A stretch of 56,109 nucleotides of DNA from a bacterium (GCA_017961325.1 JAGCXM010000044.1:1-56109); one strand, 5' to 3'. Positions 28,453-36,978 are shown, numbered from the stretch's first letter. Notes: generated from the letters alone by a model not told the origin. Made by a program: numbers and translations.

Positions 28453-29871
28453 TTATTCCTCTTCCTCTATTTCATCGTTTGAAGGTTTCGGTATTTCCTC
28501 CTCGTTTTCATTTACTTGAGTATTGTTGCGCAGCCTTTCCGCTTCTATTTCTTCCCTTGCTTTGCGGATTTCATTCATGGCCTCTTCCTGAGCCGCGTGA
28601 ATTCTCGCTTCTTCTTCCATTCTCTTCTTTTCTTCCTGTTCCCTGCGCTCTTTTTCCTCTCTTTCGCGCTGTTCGCGCTCTTCACGCATTTTTTCTTCAC
28701 GCTCTTTCGTATCTTCCTCCTTTCTGCGGAGTTCATCCTCTTTGCGTTTCAGTTCGTCTTCCTTTTTCTTTAATTCATCGTCTTGTTTGGTAGTTTGCGT
28801 ATTGTTTTGATTTTCCTGTGCGGCAGGCAAGTCGTTCTGTCTCACCTTCTGCGGAAGTTTTTCCTTAAGAGACTGCCGCTGGAATTGAGGTCTCTCCGGT
28901 TTTTGCGGACGCATTTCATTTTTTGGGTCACGTTCTTTCGTCATTTTGCCCGTCTGCGGCTTGTTCAAAAAGCCTTTGAGGGTGAGTGCAAAACTGTTTT
29001 TCTCCTCTCCTTTGTATTGTGAAAGCTGACCTGCAAGAAGATTCAGTACGACGTTTTCTTCTATTTTTTTCATATCTGGTACTTTAGCCTTGATGTTGAG
29101 GTCAAGTCTGGATGAAAGAAAATTTTTCGTGTTCAGGGTAATTTTTCCTAGAGCGTTGAGTTCAAAAACTCCTTTTATGGCAAGATTTTTTATGTCCGCT
29201 TTGTTGTTTATGATTTCAGCTGCAAGTTCGATTTCACCTAAAATTATCTTCCCGACATCGAGATCGCCCATCGGAGTCGGCACTTTTCCGCGTAAGATTA
29301 TGTCGTCGCCTTTCAGATCGATTGTGCCGTTATATTTGTTGTCTTGTCGGCAGATTTCACCGTTACCGGTAAGTGCGCCGGTGATGACGATTTCACCTGA
29401 AAAAGGTTTCAGTGTGGAAAGCGGAACTTCCTGTGAATTAAAAGTGTAACATGGATTTTCGTTCGTTTCAAACGATGCTTCAAGTTCTCCTCCCTGAGAA
29501 TTCATATCTTTTAGATAAACTGTACCTGCAGGGTGACCTCCCAATGTTTTGAAAATTTCCGGCGAAAACGAAAGTTTTGAAAAAGTAAGCACCTTGTCAC
29601 CTTTCTGCATAAGAGTTCCTTCTTCGAACGAAATGTTTCCGAGAAGCGAAATGTTGATATCTTCGGACAAAAGCGTCAGATCCTTCAAAAAAAGCTGCTC
29701 GTTGATTTTGGAGAGGACGAAATCGTCGGGGAAGAAAAGCTTTATTCCCAGCCAAATACCGATAATGACTGCGATGTCGATGAAGAGAAAAATTTTTATT
29801 CCGGCCAGAACTTTGCCTGAAATAGGCAGTTTATTGATTTTGTCCGATATTTTTGAGAAATTAATTTCCAT
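28453..29871 (-). CDS. gspN: T2SS protein GspN with a long charged C-terminal helix
   Basis: The start is the second ATG (29871), because the AGGAG at the end of gspM is 7 nt upstream; the first ATG (29877) is too close. One membrane helix lies at about residues 22-42. An AsmA/GspN-like beta-rich region follows to about 310 (LSPEIFK-type strands, LKGDDIILRGKVPTPMGDLDVG). From about residue 360 to 450 the protein becomes Glu/Lys/Arg heptads (KKKEDELKRKEDELRR and so on), a likely single charged helix or coiled coil, ending in an acidic tail. That extension is unusual for GspN. The gene overlaps gspM and ends the operon. Confidence 0.8.
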   Translation of the reverse strand: MEINFSKISDKINKLPISGKVLAGIKIFLFIDIAVIIGIWLGIKLFFPDDFVLSKINEQLFLKDLTLLSEDINISLLGNISFEEGTLMQKGDKVLTFSKLSFSPEIFKTLGGHPAGTVYLKDMNSQGGELEASFETNENPCYTFNSQEVPLSTLKPFSGEIVITGALTGNGEICRQDNKYNGTIDLKGDDIILRGKVPTPMGDLDVGKIILGEIELAAEIINNKADIKNLAIKGVFELNALGKITLNTKNFLSSRLDLNIKAKVPDMKKIEENVVLNLLAGQLSQYKGEEKNSFALTLKGFLNKPQTGKMTKERDPKNEMRPQKPERPQFQRQSLKEKLPQKVRQNDLPAAQENQNNTQTTKQDDELKKKEDELKRKEDELRRKEEDTKEREEKMREEREQREREEKERREQEEKKRMEEEARIHAAQEEAMNEIRKAREEIEAERLRNNTQVNENEEEIPKPSNDEIEEEE

Positions 29872-30406
29872 TAGCATTCTCCTTTTTCATTGCCGCAACA
29901 ACAAGCGAAACGTCATAATTCTGCTTGTTTAAGCGCTTTTTTATCGTTATGGAATCGACAAAAACATAACGCCCTTTGTTTTCAAGCCCGTACATGAATG
30001 TCAGAGTCTGATCGAGAGGAACTTCGCGCAGGTTGAGTTCGATTCTTTCGATGTTGATGTCACCTTTCTTGCGCGGTTTTATCTCTTTGATTGAACTTAT
30101 CTGAATTCCGACGCTTTCTTTGACTGTGGAAATATCGGAATTGAGGTTGACATTGCTTGAGTCGATTCCGTCCTGAATTTGTGAACTCTGCGCCTGTGCC
30201 TTTTTGAAAAGTTCTTTTTTGGAAACCATTTCCTGAATCATCTTTTCCTGTTCAGCGATCGTGTTTTTCTTGTCTTCAATGGACGAATTCATAAAAAACC
30301 AGATTGCTACAAAGATGAAAATCATTACGAAACTTAAGAATCCGACGAGAATAACCCGTTCTCTTTCACTGAGATTATTTATGATTTCAATCAGTTTTTC
30401 TTTCAT
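29861..30406 (-). CDS. gspM: T2SS protein GspM
   Basis: The 181-residue protein has a short cytoplasmic start (EIINNLSERERVILVGF), one membrane helix (about 18-38), a coiled coil (about 40-75) and a ferredoxin-like periplasmic end. This layout is that of GspM, the inner-membrane platform partner of GspL. LREVPLDQTLTFMYGLENKG matches the usual GspM strand. It lies 11 nt after gspL and overlaps gspN. Confidence 0.85.
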   Translation of the reverse strand: MKEKLIEIINNLSERERVILVGFLSFVMIFIFVAIWFFMNSSIEDKKNTIAEQEKMIQEMVSKKELFKKAQAQSSQIQDGIDSSNVNLNSDISTVKESVGIQISSIKEIKPRKKGDINIERIELNLREVPLDQTLTFMYGLENKGRYVFVDSITIKKRLNKQNYDVSLVVAAMKKENANGN

Positions 30407-30417
30407 TCCAACATCTC

Positions 30418-31896
30418 CTAATCGCTGTTTTCCTTTCCTTTTTTCTTACTTTTTTTCGCTTTCGGGTCTTCTTTTTTAGGTCCTGCGTAATTGAACGAAA
30501 TATTAAAGGAACTCTTTTCTCCGCGTGTGTTTATCTGACCTCTGTTAATTTCGTCAATCAGCGGGTCTTGTTCAAGCAAGTCCGTGAATTTATTGATGTC
30601 TTCAAGTGAATTGCTTGTTCCGACGACCCTGATTTTACCTTCTTCCTTTATTGAAATTTCCGATACTTCGATTGTACTGTTTTCAAAAGTGAAATATGGA
30701 AAAATCACTTCCATGATGTAAAGCGCGCTGTAGGGATAGACCGATTTTTTGTCAATGTTGTTTACATCGCCTTTTATGGTCTTGTCCATAATCGACAGGG
30801 CCTGGCGTAATGACGGCATCTCTTTGCCGATAACTTCTTTCATAAGCTGATTCGTTCTGTTTTCACCCTCTTCGATTCGTGAATCGAGATAGCCTTTTCG
30901 TATTTCCATTCCGAAAATCAGCATGATGACTGCGAAAAAGTAAAGCGCAGCAGCAATAATAGCCCGTTTCTTGAGGAATGCGAAACCGCCTTTATACGCA
31001 AAGTCTCCGACTGCGAAATTGACTATGCTGTCATCTTCGACGGCGATTGAAGCCAATTCGAGCTGATATGTGTAATCGTAAACGATAAATTCGGAATCTG
31101 AAAACTGTGAGGAATCGATTCCTTTAATGATTTCCGATGTTCCGTCCGGAAGAATTCCTCCTGTAAAAACGGCAGTTTCTCCTGTTTCTCCTGCAAATGG
31201 GGCGAAAAAAGTGAAAGTCTTTTCGAAGAACGAAATTATTGTTCTGCGGATTCTGACTTCAATGTCGCTGAGTCCTTCGGGACTGCTCAGATCTTTGGCG
31301 ACCTTCAGCCATTCGTCGAGTTCGGCTTGCGGATCTTCGCCGCCGAAAATGGCGAGCATGTCGTTTCTAAGCTCGTTGAGACCGCCGTTGCAGACGATCT
31401 GTCCGTCCGGAAGCACCATCAGCGAGTAGTCGTCGTTTACGAAAATTGCTTTTTTAACCGGAATGTCGGATTTGAAAAATAGAACTTCTTCGGGAACGAT
31501 GCTCCGCACTTTTTCACGTGCCGCGTCGTCGAAATCACTCAAAGCCTCGCGGATTATATCCTTTCTGACGGCGAAAACGTTCATGTCGCCGCTTCCCTTT
31601 TGAAAATTTTTCACTTCAATCAGCATTTCATCTTCTTTAAAGGGGGTTTCGGACTCTATGTCCTGTGCCACGATCTTTCTTAGGTAAGAGTTCTTTACCG
31701 GAGGATAGTTCCTTGAAAAATAGAGCATTTCCCTGCCTGAACAGACGAAATCGATGTAGTCGAAATTCCTGAAAATTTCCGCTGCGGCACTTTTTTCAAC
31801 GAACTCGCTTTTTTCCAATGTCGTTTTGTTGTACTCTTTTGAAAAAGTGTCGACCAGAAATCCGCCCTGAGCGGCTCTGCATGAAGCAAACTTCAT
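30418..31896 (-). CDS. gspL: T2SS protein GspL
   Basis: The 492-residue protein begins with a cytoplasmic actin-like domain (about 1-310) with PilM/GspL-like elements (ETPFKEDEMLIEVKNFQK, DDYSLMVLPDGQI). A membrane helix follows (about 320-340), then a periplasmic coiled coil and a ferredoxin-like end (STIEVSEISIKEEGKIRVVG). In the T2SS, GspL links the GspE ATPase to the inner-membrane platform. The end is very Lys-rich. It sits between gspK and gspM with short gaps. Confidence 0.87.
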   Translation of the reverse strand: MKFASCRAAQGGFLVDTFSKEYNKTTLEKSEFVEKSAAAEIFRNFDYIDFVCSGREMLYFSRNYPPVKNSYLRKIVAQDIESETPFKEDEMLIEVKNFQKGSGDMNVFAVRKDIIREALSDFDDAAREKVRSIVPEEVLFFKSDIPVKKAIFVNDDYSLMVLPDGQIVCNGGLNELRNDMLAIFGGEDPQAELDEWLKVAKDLSSPEGLSDIEVRIRRTIISFFEKTFTFFAPFAGETGETAVFTGGILPDGTSEIIKGIDSSQFSDSEFIVYDYTYQLELASIAVEDDSIVNFAVGDFAYKGGFAFLKKRAIIAAALYFFAVIMLIFGMEIRKGYLDSRIEEGENRTNQLMKEVIGKEMPSLRQALSIMDKTIKGDVNNIDKKSVYPYSALYIMEVIFPYFTFENSTIEVSEISIKEEGKIRVVGTSNSLEDINKFTDLLEQDPLIDEINRGQINTRGEKSSFNISFNYAGPKKEDPKAKKSKKKGKENSD

Positions 31897-31926
31897 TTTT
31901 TACCCCAACATATTGATTTTGTTAAA

Positions 31927-33150
31927 CTATCCTTCCCTATAATAATAAATGTTCCCTTCCCTGTCGACAATCATTTCGACCCAGCTTTCAACTCCTTCCT
32001 TGATTCCGAGAGCTTTTATCCGGTAAATACTGCCTTTCGTATCGGCTATTTCGGAAATGGATTTATCCAGATTCACCCCTTCGTCGGCGCAGGTCTGAAC
32101 GAAGTCGTTGAGTTTTTGGAAACCGTATTGCGCCCGTTTCGCAAGGATTTTGCCCAGAAGTTCGCGCATTGCATCCTCGTTGTAAAAAACAGGCAGGGCC
32201 TTGTCAACTGAATAAGCACGTATCAGACCTTCCATCATCTCGTGGTTAGCCTTGTTTACATTGATTTTTCCTGTCGAATAGATCGTTACGTGAGGCTCTA
32301 AAATCTTGAAGACGATGTCGTTTACGCCGTAAACCATCATGAGTTCCTGAACGGTGTCGAATTTGGAGTTTTTGACTTTATACTGCGGCTCGAAATCGTC
32401 GTAGTTCGACTGTTCGTCTCCGCCGGTCATATACTTCACGCCGTCGGTGTATTTATCATCTCCCATATCGACCCAGTCGACGATGTTCTGAATAAGTTCT
32501 TCGCGGTCGACATATTCGGTTCTTGAAGTATTTTCAAGAAAAAGAAAATCGTAGAATTCAGGCTCTATCAGGGCTTCGAGCATTTTTACGACCGCATTTC
32601 TTGCCCCGTAAGCCAGCTGATTGAGATTTATTTTTGTGTCTTCTCCTTTAAATTCAACTTTAAAATCACCTGGAAACTGGAAAATCGGATCACCTGTTTC
32701 CGCGAAAGTGTTTTCACCCTCCTCGTCGTTCGTCGCAGCTCCGGCAGGCTTGTCTACTTCGGTTTTCGATACGACGTCTTCAAGATCGACGAAAGGTCCC
32801 GCGTTCGTAAAACCGCGGAGAATCGCCGTATCCATCGGGATTATGTCCCATATTTCTATCTGTTGCGACAAATCGAACTGTTTCAAAAGGCTTTCGACCT
32901 GCTTCTGGAGATCGAAAATTACAACGGCGAAATTGACGGCGCTCGAAGCCAGAGCACGCGCTTCCGCCTTGTGTTTGTAGTTCATAGCAAGGTCGAATTC
33001 TGTTTTAGCCTCGTAGTTCATATCGCTGACAATCGGCAGCATAACGGCTATCATTACGAGAACGATTACAAGCGCAAAGCCGCGTTTCTTGGTGGACGAG
33101 TCGTTTTCTCTGGCGCATGCCGATTTTATTTTCTTAAATAATTCCAACAT
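31927..33150 (-). CDS. gspK: T2SS minor pseudopilin GspK
   Basis: The 407-residue protein starts with a basic leader ending KKRG, then FALVIVLVMIAVMLPIV. Position +5 after the cleavage site is Ile instead of Glu, which is characteristic of the tip pseudopilin GspK. The large periplasmic part includes FKGEDTKINLNQLA and two helix-hairpin-helix-like segments (VNKANHEMMEGLIRAY), as in GspK. It should sit at the pseudopilus tip with GspI and GspJ. The natural end of gspJ (33152) lies 1 nt before its ATG. Confidence 0.92.
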   Translation of the reverse strand: MLELFKKIKSACARENDSSTKKRGFALVIVLVMIAVMLPIVSDMNYEAKTEFDLAMNYKHKAEARALASSAVNFAVVIFDLQKQVESLLKQFDLSQQIEIWDIIPMDTAILRGFTNAGPFVDLEDVVSKTEVDKPAGAATNDEEGENTFAETGDPIFQFPGDFKVEFKGEDTKINLNQLAYGARNAVVKMLEALIEPEFYDFLFLENTSRTEYVDREELIQNIVDWVDMGDDKYTDGVKYMTGGDEQSNYDDFEPQYKVKNSKFDTVQELMMVYGVNDIVFKILEPHVTIYSTGKINVNKANHEMMEGLIRAYSVDKALPVFYNEDAMRELLGKILAKRAQYGFQKLNDFVQTCADEGVNLDKSISEIADTKGSIYRIKALGIKEGVESWVEMIVDREGNIYYYREG

Positions 33151-33151
33151 A

Positions 33152-33229
33152 TTAAAAACTAAAAGGCTTCGTCATTTTAAGGTTTATAACGGTTTCTATT
33201 TTATAGTCTTCTTTGTCGAAATCGCCCTC
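33152..33229 (-). pseudogene. gspJ: 3' end of gspJ beyond an in-frame TAA
   Basis: Directly after the TAA at 33230-33232 the same frame stays open for 25 codons (EGDFDKEDYKIETVINL, then KMTKPFSF) and stops at 33152-33154, 1 nt before the gspK ATG. This spacing matches the tight packing of the rest of the operon, so the original gspJ almost certainly ended here with 217 residues. Confidence 0.8.
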
Positions 33230-33805
33230 TTAGGCAATCATTGTCACTTTGATTTTGGAAGGTAGCGAATTCACGTTGTCAATACTTTCGGTATTCCAGT
33301 GGTCTATCCATTCTTTCGTCGTCGGGCGCCAGTATTCGAATTTTATGCTTTTGAACCCTTTCAGGACAGGATAGACGTTTCCGCCGCGCTCCGGATCTTC
33401 GTCGACCCACAGACTTTCCCTGCGGAAAAGGACGTTTTCACCTTCAATGTTGTCTCCGTAGTATTCGATTTCCGTCTGGTCGCACTGTTTCGCTTCGGAC
33501 GACATCTTCACGTGATTTATCGTGGTGAAGGTTAGATGTGTCACGGGATCTTCGTCATCGCTTTTGAAAATGGTTTTGTGCGTCTCTTCCGGCGCGCCTT
33601 TATTGACTGTAAGGTAGGCGTTTACAAGGTCGTTTCTGATGAGTTCGAGAGTGAAATAGATTCTCCGCTCCCTCTCTGTTACGGCCTTTATTTTCGCCCT
33701 GCCGTTGAGCAGATTTGAAAACGAGAAGTAAACCGAAGCGACAAGAACTACGGTAATGCTCATCGCAAGCAGAACTTCTATGAGGGTGAAACCTTTCTTC
33801 ATCAT
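33230..33805 (-). CDS. gspJ: T2SS minor pseudopilin GspJ (apparently shortened)
   Basis: The protein begins MMKKG then FTLIEVLLAMSITVV, a classic prepilin cleavage site with Glu at +5, and contains RRESLWVDEDP and LKGFKSIKFEYW as in GspJ. The ATG overlaps the gspI stop by 4 nt (ATGA). Translation would stop after 191 residues at the TAA at 33230-33232, 25 codons short of the natural end next to gspK. The missing piece is one or two C-terminal strands, so the shortened product might fold poorly. Sequencing error, readthrough or decay are all possible. Confidence 0.85.
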   Translation of the reverse strand: MMKKGFTLIEVLLAMSITVVLVASVYFSFSNLLNGRAKIKAVTERERRIYFTLELIRNDLVNAYLTVNKGAPEETHKTIFKSDDEDPVTHLTFTTINHVKMSSEAKQCDQTEIEYYGDNIEGENVLFRRESLWVDEDPERGGNVYPVLKGFKSIKFEYWRPTTKEWIDHWNTESIDNVNSLPSKIKVTMIA

Positions 33806-34521
33806 TTTCCCTTGACTGCGCCGCCGCCTTTAAACATGTTGTTGTTCTGCATGTGATTTCCGCCTTTGTTGAGTCCGTCGAAACGGTTCTTCGGCGAATT
33901 ACCGTTTTTGTTGCCTTTTTTGCCGTTGCCGTTGTTTTCTCCGGTATACTGCTGGAATGTTTTTACCGTTCCTTTAGTCGTTAGAAAAATGGTGAAGACC
34001 ACTTTTTCCGACTCTTTAATCCCTTCGCCCCAGAAAACGGAAACCGTGAGTTTGCGTATCCTTTCTTTGAAGAAATCTTCAATGTTTCCTTTCGCCAGAG
34101 AAAGCATCGAAGCGCTCTGGTCAAGGTAGGAACCGTCGTCGGAGTCGGTTGAAAAGTCTGGAAGCGGGATAAAAACGCGTTTGATCGAGTATTTCCAGCG
34201 GAAACCTTCGTATTCGCGTTCTTCGAATTCGCCTTCCTCCTCGGTTTCATCTTCAGGCAGACCTTCCTGATTTATGATTTCCTCAACATCGTGCAGTTTT
34301 AGGCGGCATAGCTCCGTTCCCAAATATATGTTGTGGATTTTTGATGCATAAATGTAACTTGCTGATATTATTCTGGAAGCTGCGAAAAGCACGCCGGAAA
34401 GTATGGTTATTGCGGCAAGAACTTCGATAAGCGAAAATCCTTTATTCAAGGTTCCTCTGACATAGGGTAGGTGACTCTTGCAAAGAGTCTGGGGAGTCTG
34501 GCTGAGGAATCCGCATCTCAT
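33802..34521 (-). CDS. gspI: T2SS minor pseudopilin GspI (start uncertain)
   Basis: The prepilin site reads LNKG then FSLIEVLAAITILSG. With the ATG at 34521 the leader would be 28 residues, long for GspI, and it contains a perfect hairpin repeat at 34473-34489. A TTG at the Leu of LNKG (about 34449), with AGAGGA just upstream, would give a normal 4-residue leader and may be the real start. At 239 residues the protein is about twice the usual GspI length. It ends in an Asn/Gly/Lys-rich tail (NGNGKKGNKNGN). Its stop overlaps gspJ. Confidence 0.82.
   Translation of the reverse strand: MRCGFLSQTPQTLCKSHLPYVRGTLNKGFSLIEVLAAITILSGVLFAASRIISASYIYASKIHNIYLGTELCRLKLHDVEEIINQEGLPEDETEEEGEFEEREYEGFRWKYSIKRVFIPLPDFSTDSDDGSYLDQSASMLSLAKGNIEDFFKERIRKLTVSVFWGEGIKESEKVVFTIFLTTKGTVKTFQQYTGENNGNGKKGNKNGNSPKNRFDGLNKGGNHMQNNNMFKGGGAVKGK
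34473..34489. repeat. Hairpin repeat at the gspH-gspI junction
   Basis: GACTCTT and AAGAGTC flank GCA as a perfect 7-bp inverted repeat just after the gspH stop. It lies within the unusually long gspI leader and looks like a small inserted palindromic element. Confidence 0.6.
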
Positions 34522-34523
34522 CG

Positions 34524-35345
34524 CTATTTTCCCTCCTCATCCTTATCTTTCAGCAGATCTTGCATGTCTTCAACGACATCCTCGAAACTGCCCGACTCGA
34601 TTTTTGTGTTGAGGAACATGTCGGATGTGATGTAGGCATAGCTTTCCTCGCCGTCGTCAGTCTCTTCGCCGATCGAGAGGTAAAAAGGTTCGATGCGCCC
34701 TTCAGGAAAGATATAGATGAAGACTTTCGGCTCTTTTTCTTTGCTTCCGGAGTCCAGAAAATCGCTCCTCGTTATGATTTTGGAAGTGTGATACGCGAAA
34801 AAACCGGTAACAATCATACTCTTTGAGAATCTTTTTTCACTTGAATTTTTCGTGAATTCCGGTTTTAGAATCTTTTTGAGCGAGCGTCTGTCTGGAATGA
34901 AATTTTCGTAGTTGTAGTAATCCGAATTTTCCAAATCCTCTTCAGAAGAGAGGAGTTTTACCTTCTGCAGAAGAGTTTCGGCATCCAGAGCCGAGCCTGT
35001 TCCCTCGTAAGGATCGCTCGTTTTGCCGTTTTCCATCCTTTCTATCAGTTTGTCGTTTTCCTCCTCTTTTGCAGCGGCAGCCTCTCCCGTGAAAAGATAG
35101 AACGGAGTTTCGCTTTTTTCAGTCCAGTAACTCCCTTTTTCCATATCGACGACAAGGCGGACGTACTCTTTGTTTCTCACAGCCTGCATGAAACTGTGGC
35201 GCAGGAACGAGTTGAAACCGCCCATGTCGGCTTGTGCCTGATATCTTCCGAAACGGTTGACGCCGGCAACGGAAAAGCCGGTGATGGCAATCGCTATCGC
35301 GGCGACGGCAAGCATTTCGACCATGGAAAATCCGGATTTTTTCAT
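34524..35345 (-). CDS. gspH: T2SS minor pseudopilin GspH (large)
   Basis: The protein starts MKKSG then FSMVEMLAVAAIAIAITGFS, with Glu at +5. VRNKEYVRLVVDMEKGSYW fits the GspH/FimT beta strand. It is 273 residues long against about 170 for typical GspH, because of an acidic insert (about 85-150) and an acidic C-terminus. It follows gspG by 3 nt and precedes gspI by 2 nt. The assignment as GspH rests on position and the FimT-like strand. Confidence 0.83.
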   Translation of the reverse strand: MKKSGFSMVEMLAVAAIAIAITGFSVAGVNRFGRYQAQADMGGFNSFLRHSFMQAVRNKEYVRLVVDMEKGSYWTEKSETPFYLFTGEAAAAKEEENDKLIERMENGKTSDPYEGTGSALDAETLLQKVKLLSSEEDLENSDYYNYENFIPDRRSLKKILKPEFTKNSSEKRFSKSMIVTGFFAYHTSKIITRSDFLDSGSKEKEPKVFIYIFPEGRIEPFYLSIGEETDDGEESYAYITSDMFLNTKIESGSFEDVVEDMQDLLKDKDEEGK

Positions 35346-35348
35346 AAT

Positions 35349-35780
35349 TTAGTCGTCTTCCCAGTTCGTTATATCGTCGTTTCCGCCCTCTTTTCCGTCA
35401 GGGCCGAACGAATAAAGGTCAAAAGCATCTTCGTTGTTTGAACCCGGGTAAATGTAGACGTATTCGTTTCCCCAGGGATCAAGCGGAACTTTTTTCTCTT
35501 TCAGAATTTTTTCTTCAACGAGTCTCGAAAGGCCGTCGTCGCTGTCGGGATAGCGTCCGAACTCGGTTTTATAAAGGTCAAGAGCGTTTGAAATGGTACC
35601 GATGTCGATCTTAGCCTGTTTTATCTTCGATTTGTCAAGATAACCCATAACGCCGACGCCGACTGCACCCATAATCATCGTCATAATCGTGATGGTTACC
35701 ATGATTTCAAGAAGTGAAAAGCCTTTTGCCGCTTCGTTGGCGTTTGCTTTTAAAAAAGCCCTGAAAAAATTCTTCAACAT
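35349..35780 (-). CDS. gspG: T2SS major pseudopilin GspG
   Basis: The ATG at 35780 has GGAGG 5 nt upstream; an earlier ATG (35801) lies before that ribosome site. The prepilin site reads EAAKG then FSLLEIMVTITIMTMI, with Glu at +5. LDLYKTEFGRYPDSDDGL and the C-terminal DPWGNEYVY, DLYSFGPDGKEGG are the conserved GspG calcium-binding segment. The leader of 20 or so residues is long. It is the first gene of the G-H-I-J-K-L-M-N operon and should form the pseudopilus shaft. Confidence 0.96.
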   Translation of the reverse strand: MLKNFFRAFLKANANEAAKGFSLLEIMVTITIMTMIMGAVGVGVMGYLDKSKIKQAKIDIGTISNALDLYKTEFGRYPDSDDGLSRLVEEKILKEKKVPLDPWGNEYVYIYPGSNNEDAFDLYSFGPDGKEGGNDDITNWEDD

Positions 35781-35883
35781 AAAAACCTCCTGCAAAAACA
35801 TAAAAAACCTAAAACCTATAATTAAAGCAACTCAAATGCCAGAAAAATTATTCAGTTATTTCAATGCGTTACAAGATTGCAAA

Positions 35884-35910
35884 AAATGTCAAATAGGCAA
35901 TTTGACATTT
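35884..35910 (-). terminator. Rho-independent terminator after rlmN
   Basis: AAATGTCAAAT and ATTTGACATTT form a perfect 11-bp stem around AGGCA. On the minus strand the stem is followed by a run of T (GACATTTTTTGC). It lies 44 nt past the rlmN stop and before the gspG start, so it separates gspO-rlmN from the pseudopilin operon. The TGTCAAAT/ATTTGACA arms also occur at 38584-38609. Confidence 0.8.
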
Positions 35911-35953
35911 TGTCACAAAATAAGGGAACTTCCGTGCAAGCAAGAAAAATCGG

Positions 35954-36976
35954 TCATTTGATTCTGACTCTTCCCAGCTGACCGCATGCAGCCAGTTTGT
36001 CGCCGCCGCGCGATTTTCTGATAAGGGCGGTAACGTTTTTGGCAAGCAGTATGTTCTGGAAGTCGATGATTTTTTTCATAGGCGTCGCTTCAAAAGCAGC
36101 CCCGTCAAAGGTGTTGAACGGAATCAGGTTTACTTTCGCATCGTATCTGTTCGCGATTTTGGCGAGTGCTGCTGCGTCTTCGGGAAAATCATTGAAATTC
36201 TTGAGCATTACGTATTCCAAGACGACCATTTTCCGAGAAATCGGATATGAATCTATCGCTTTGAGAAGGGTTTTTAACGGATATTTTTTGTTTATCGGCA
36301 TGATTTTATCGCGTTTCTCGTCAGTCACTGCGTGGAGCGAAACTGCCAGATTGACTTTCGTTTTTTCGCCGAGTTCAACGATTTTGTCCGCGATTCCTGA
36401 AGTCGAAACGGTGATTTTTCTGTTTGAAAAGTTGAAGCCGAAGTCGTCAAGAAGAATTTCTATCGCGTCAGTCAGATTTTCGAAGTTGAGAAGCGGCTCG
36501 CCCATTCCCATGAAAACGAGGTTTGTGATTTTTTTTCCGCTTTTTTCGGCTTCGATCTGCGCCGTTAAAACCTGCGAATTTATTTCCGAAACGGTGAGGT
36601 TCCGCCTGAATCCGAGGCTTCCCGTGCGGCAGAATGCGCATTTTATCGGGCATCCGGCCTGAGTTGAAACGCAGAGAGTGCAGCGCGTTTCTTCAGGAAT
36701 TATGACAGCTTCGACGACGTTTCCGTCTGAAAGCGTGAATGCAAGTTTTTCCGTTCCGTCGGATGAAGTGAAGGTTTCACCGGGAAAAACCGGAGTGACG
36801 TCAAACATTTCGCCGAGTCTGAGGCGGTCGCTTTTGCTGATGTTCGTCATTTCGTCGAAGGAAAAGACTCTTTTCTGGTAGATCCACTGCATTATCTGGG
36901 ATGCCTTGAATCTGGCAAAGCCGTTTTCAAGAAGTTTTTCTTCAAGTTTTTTCCTTGTAAAATCAAGCAGTTCCAT
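35954..36976 (-). CDS. rlmN: Dual-specificity rRNA/tRNA methyltransferase RlmN
   Basis: The 340-residue radical-SAM enzyme has the cluster motif CPIKCAFCRTG (about residues 109-119), GMGEPLLNF, KITVSTSGI and VNLAVSLHAV. The C-terminal Cys of SRGGDKLAACGQL completes the RlmN/Cfr mechanism. It methylates C2 of A2503 in 23S rRNA and A37 of some tRNAs. RlmN cannot be fully told from Cfr by eye, but the length and housekeeping context favour RlmN. The ATG lies 2 nt after the gspO stop. Confidence 0.96.
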   Translation of the reverse strand: MELLDFTRKKLEEKLLENGFARFKASQIMQWIYQKRVFSFDEMTNISKSDRLRLGEMFDVTPVFPGETFTSSDGTEKLAFTLSDGNVVEAVIIPEETRCTLCVSTQAGCPIKCAFCRTGSLGFRRNLTVSEINSQVLTAQIEAEKSGKKITNLVFMGMGEPLLNFENLTDAIEILLDDFGFNFSNRKITVSTSGIADKIVELGEKTKVNLAVSLHAVTDEKRDKIMPINKKYPLKTLLKAIDSYPISRKMVVLEYVMLKNFNDFPEDAAALAKIANRYDAKVNLIPFNTFDGAAFEATPMKKIIDFQNILLAKNVTALIRKSRGGDKLAACGQLGRVRIK

Positions 36977-36978
36977 TT

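Noticed and set aside
974-33232. A different genetic code in which TAA is sense
   Set aside because: Many intact genes (valS, gspM, gspL, gspG and others) use TAA as their stop at family-typical lengths.
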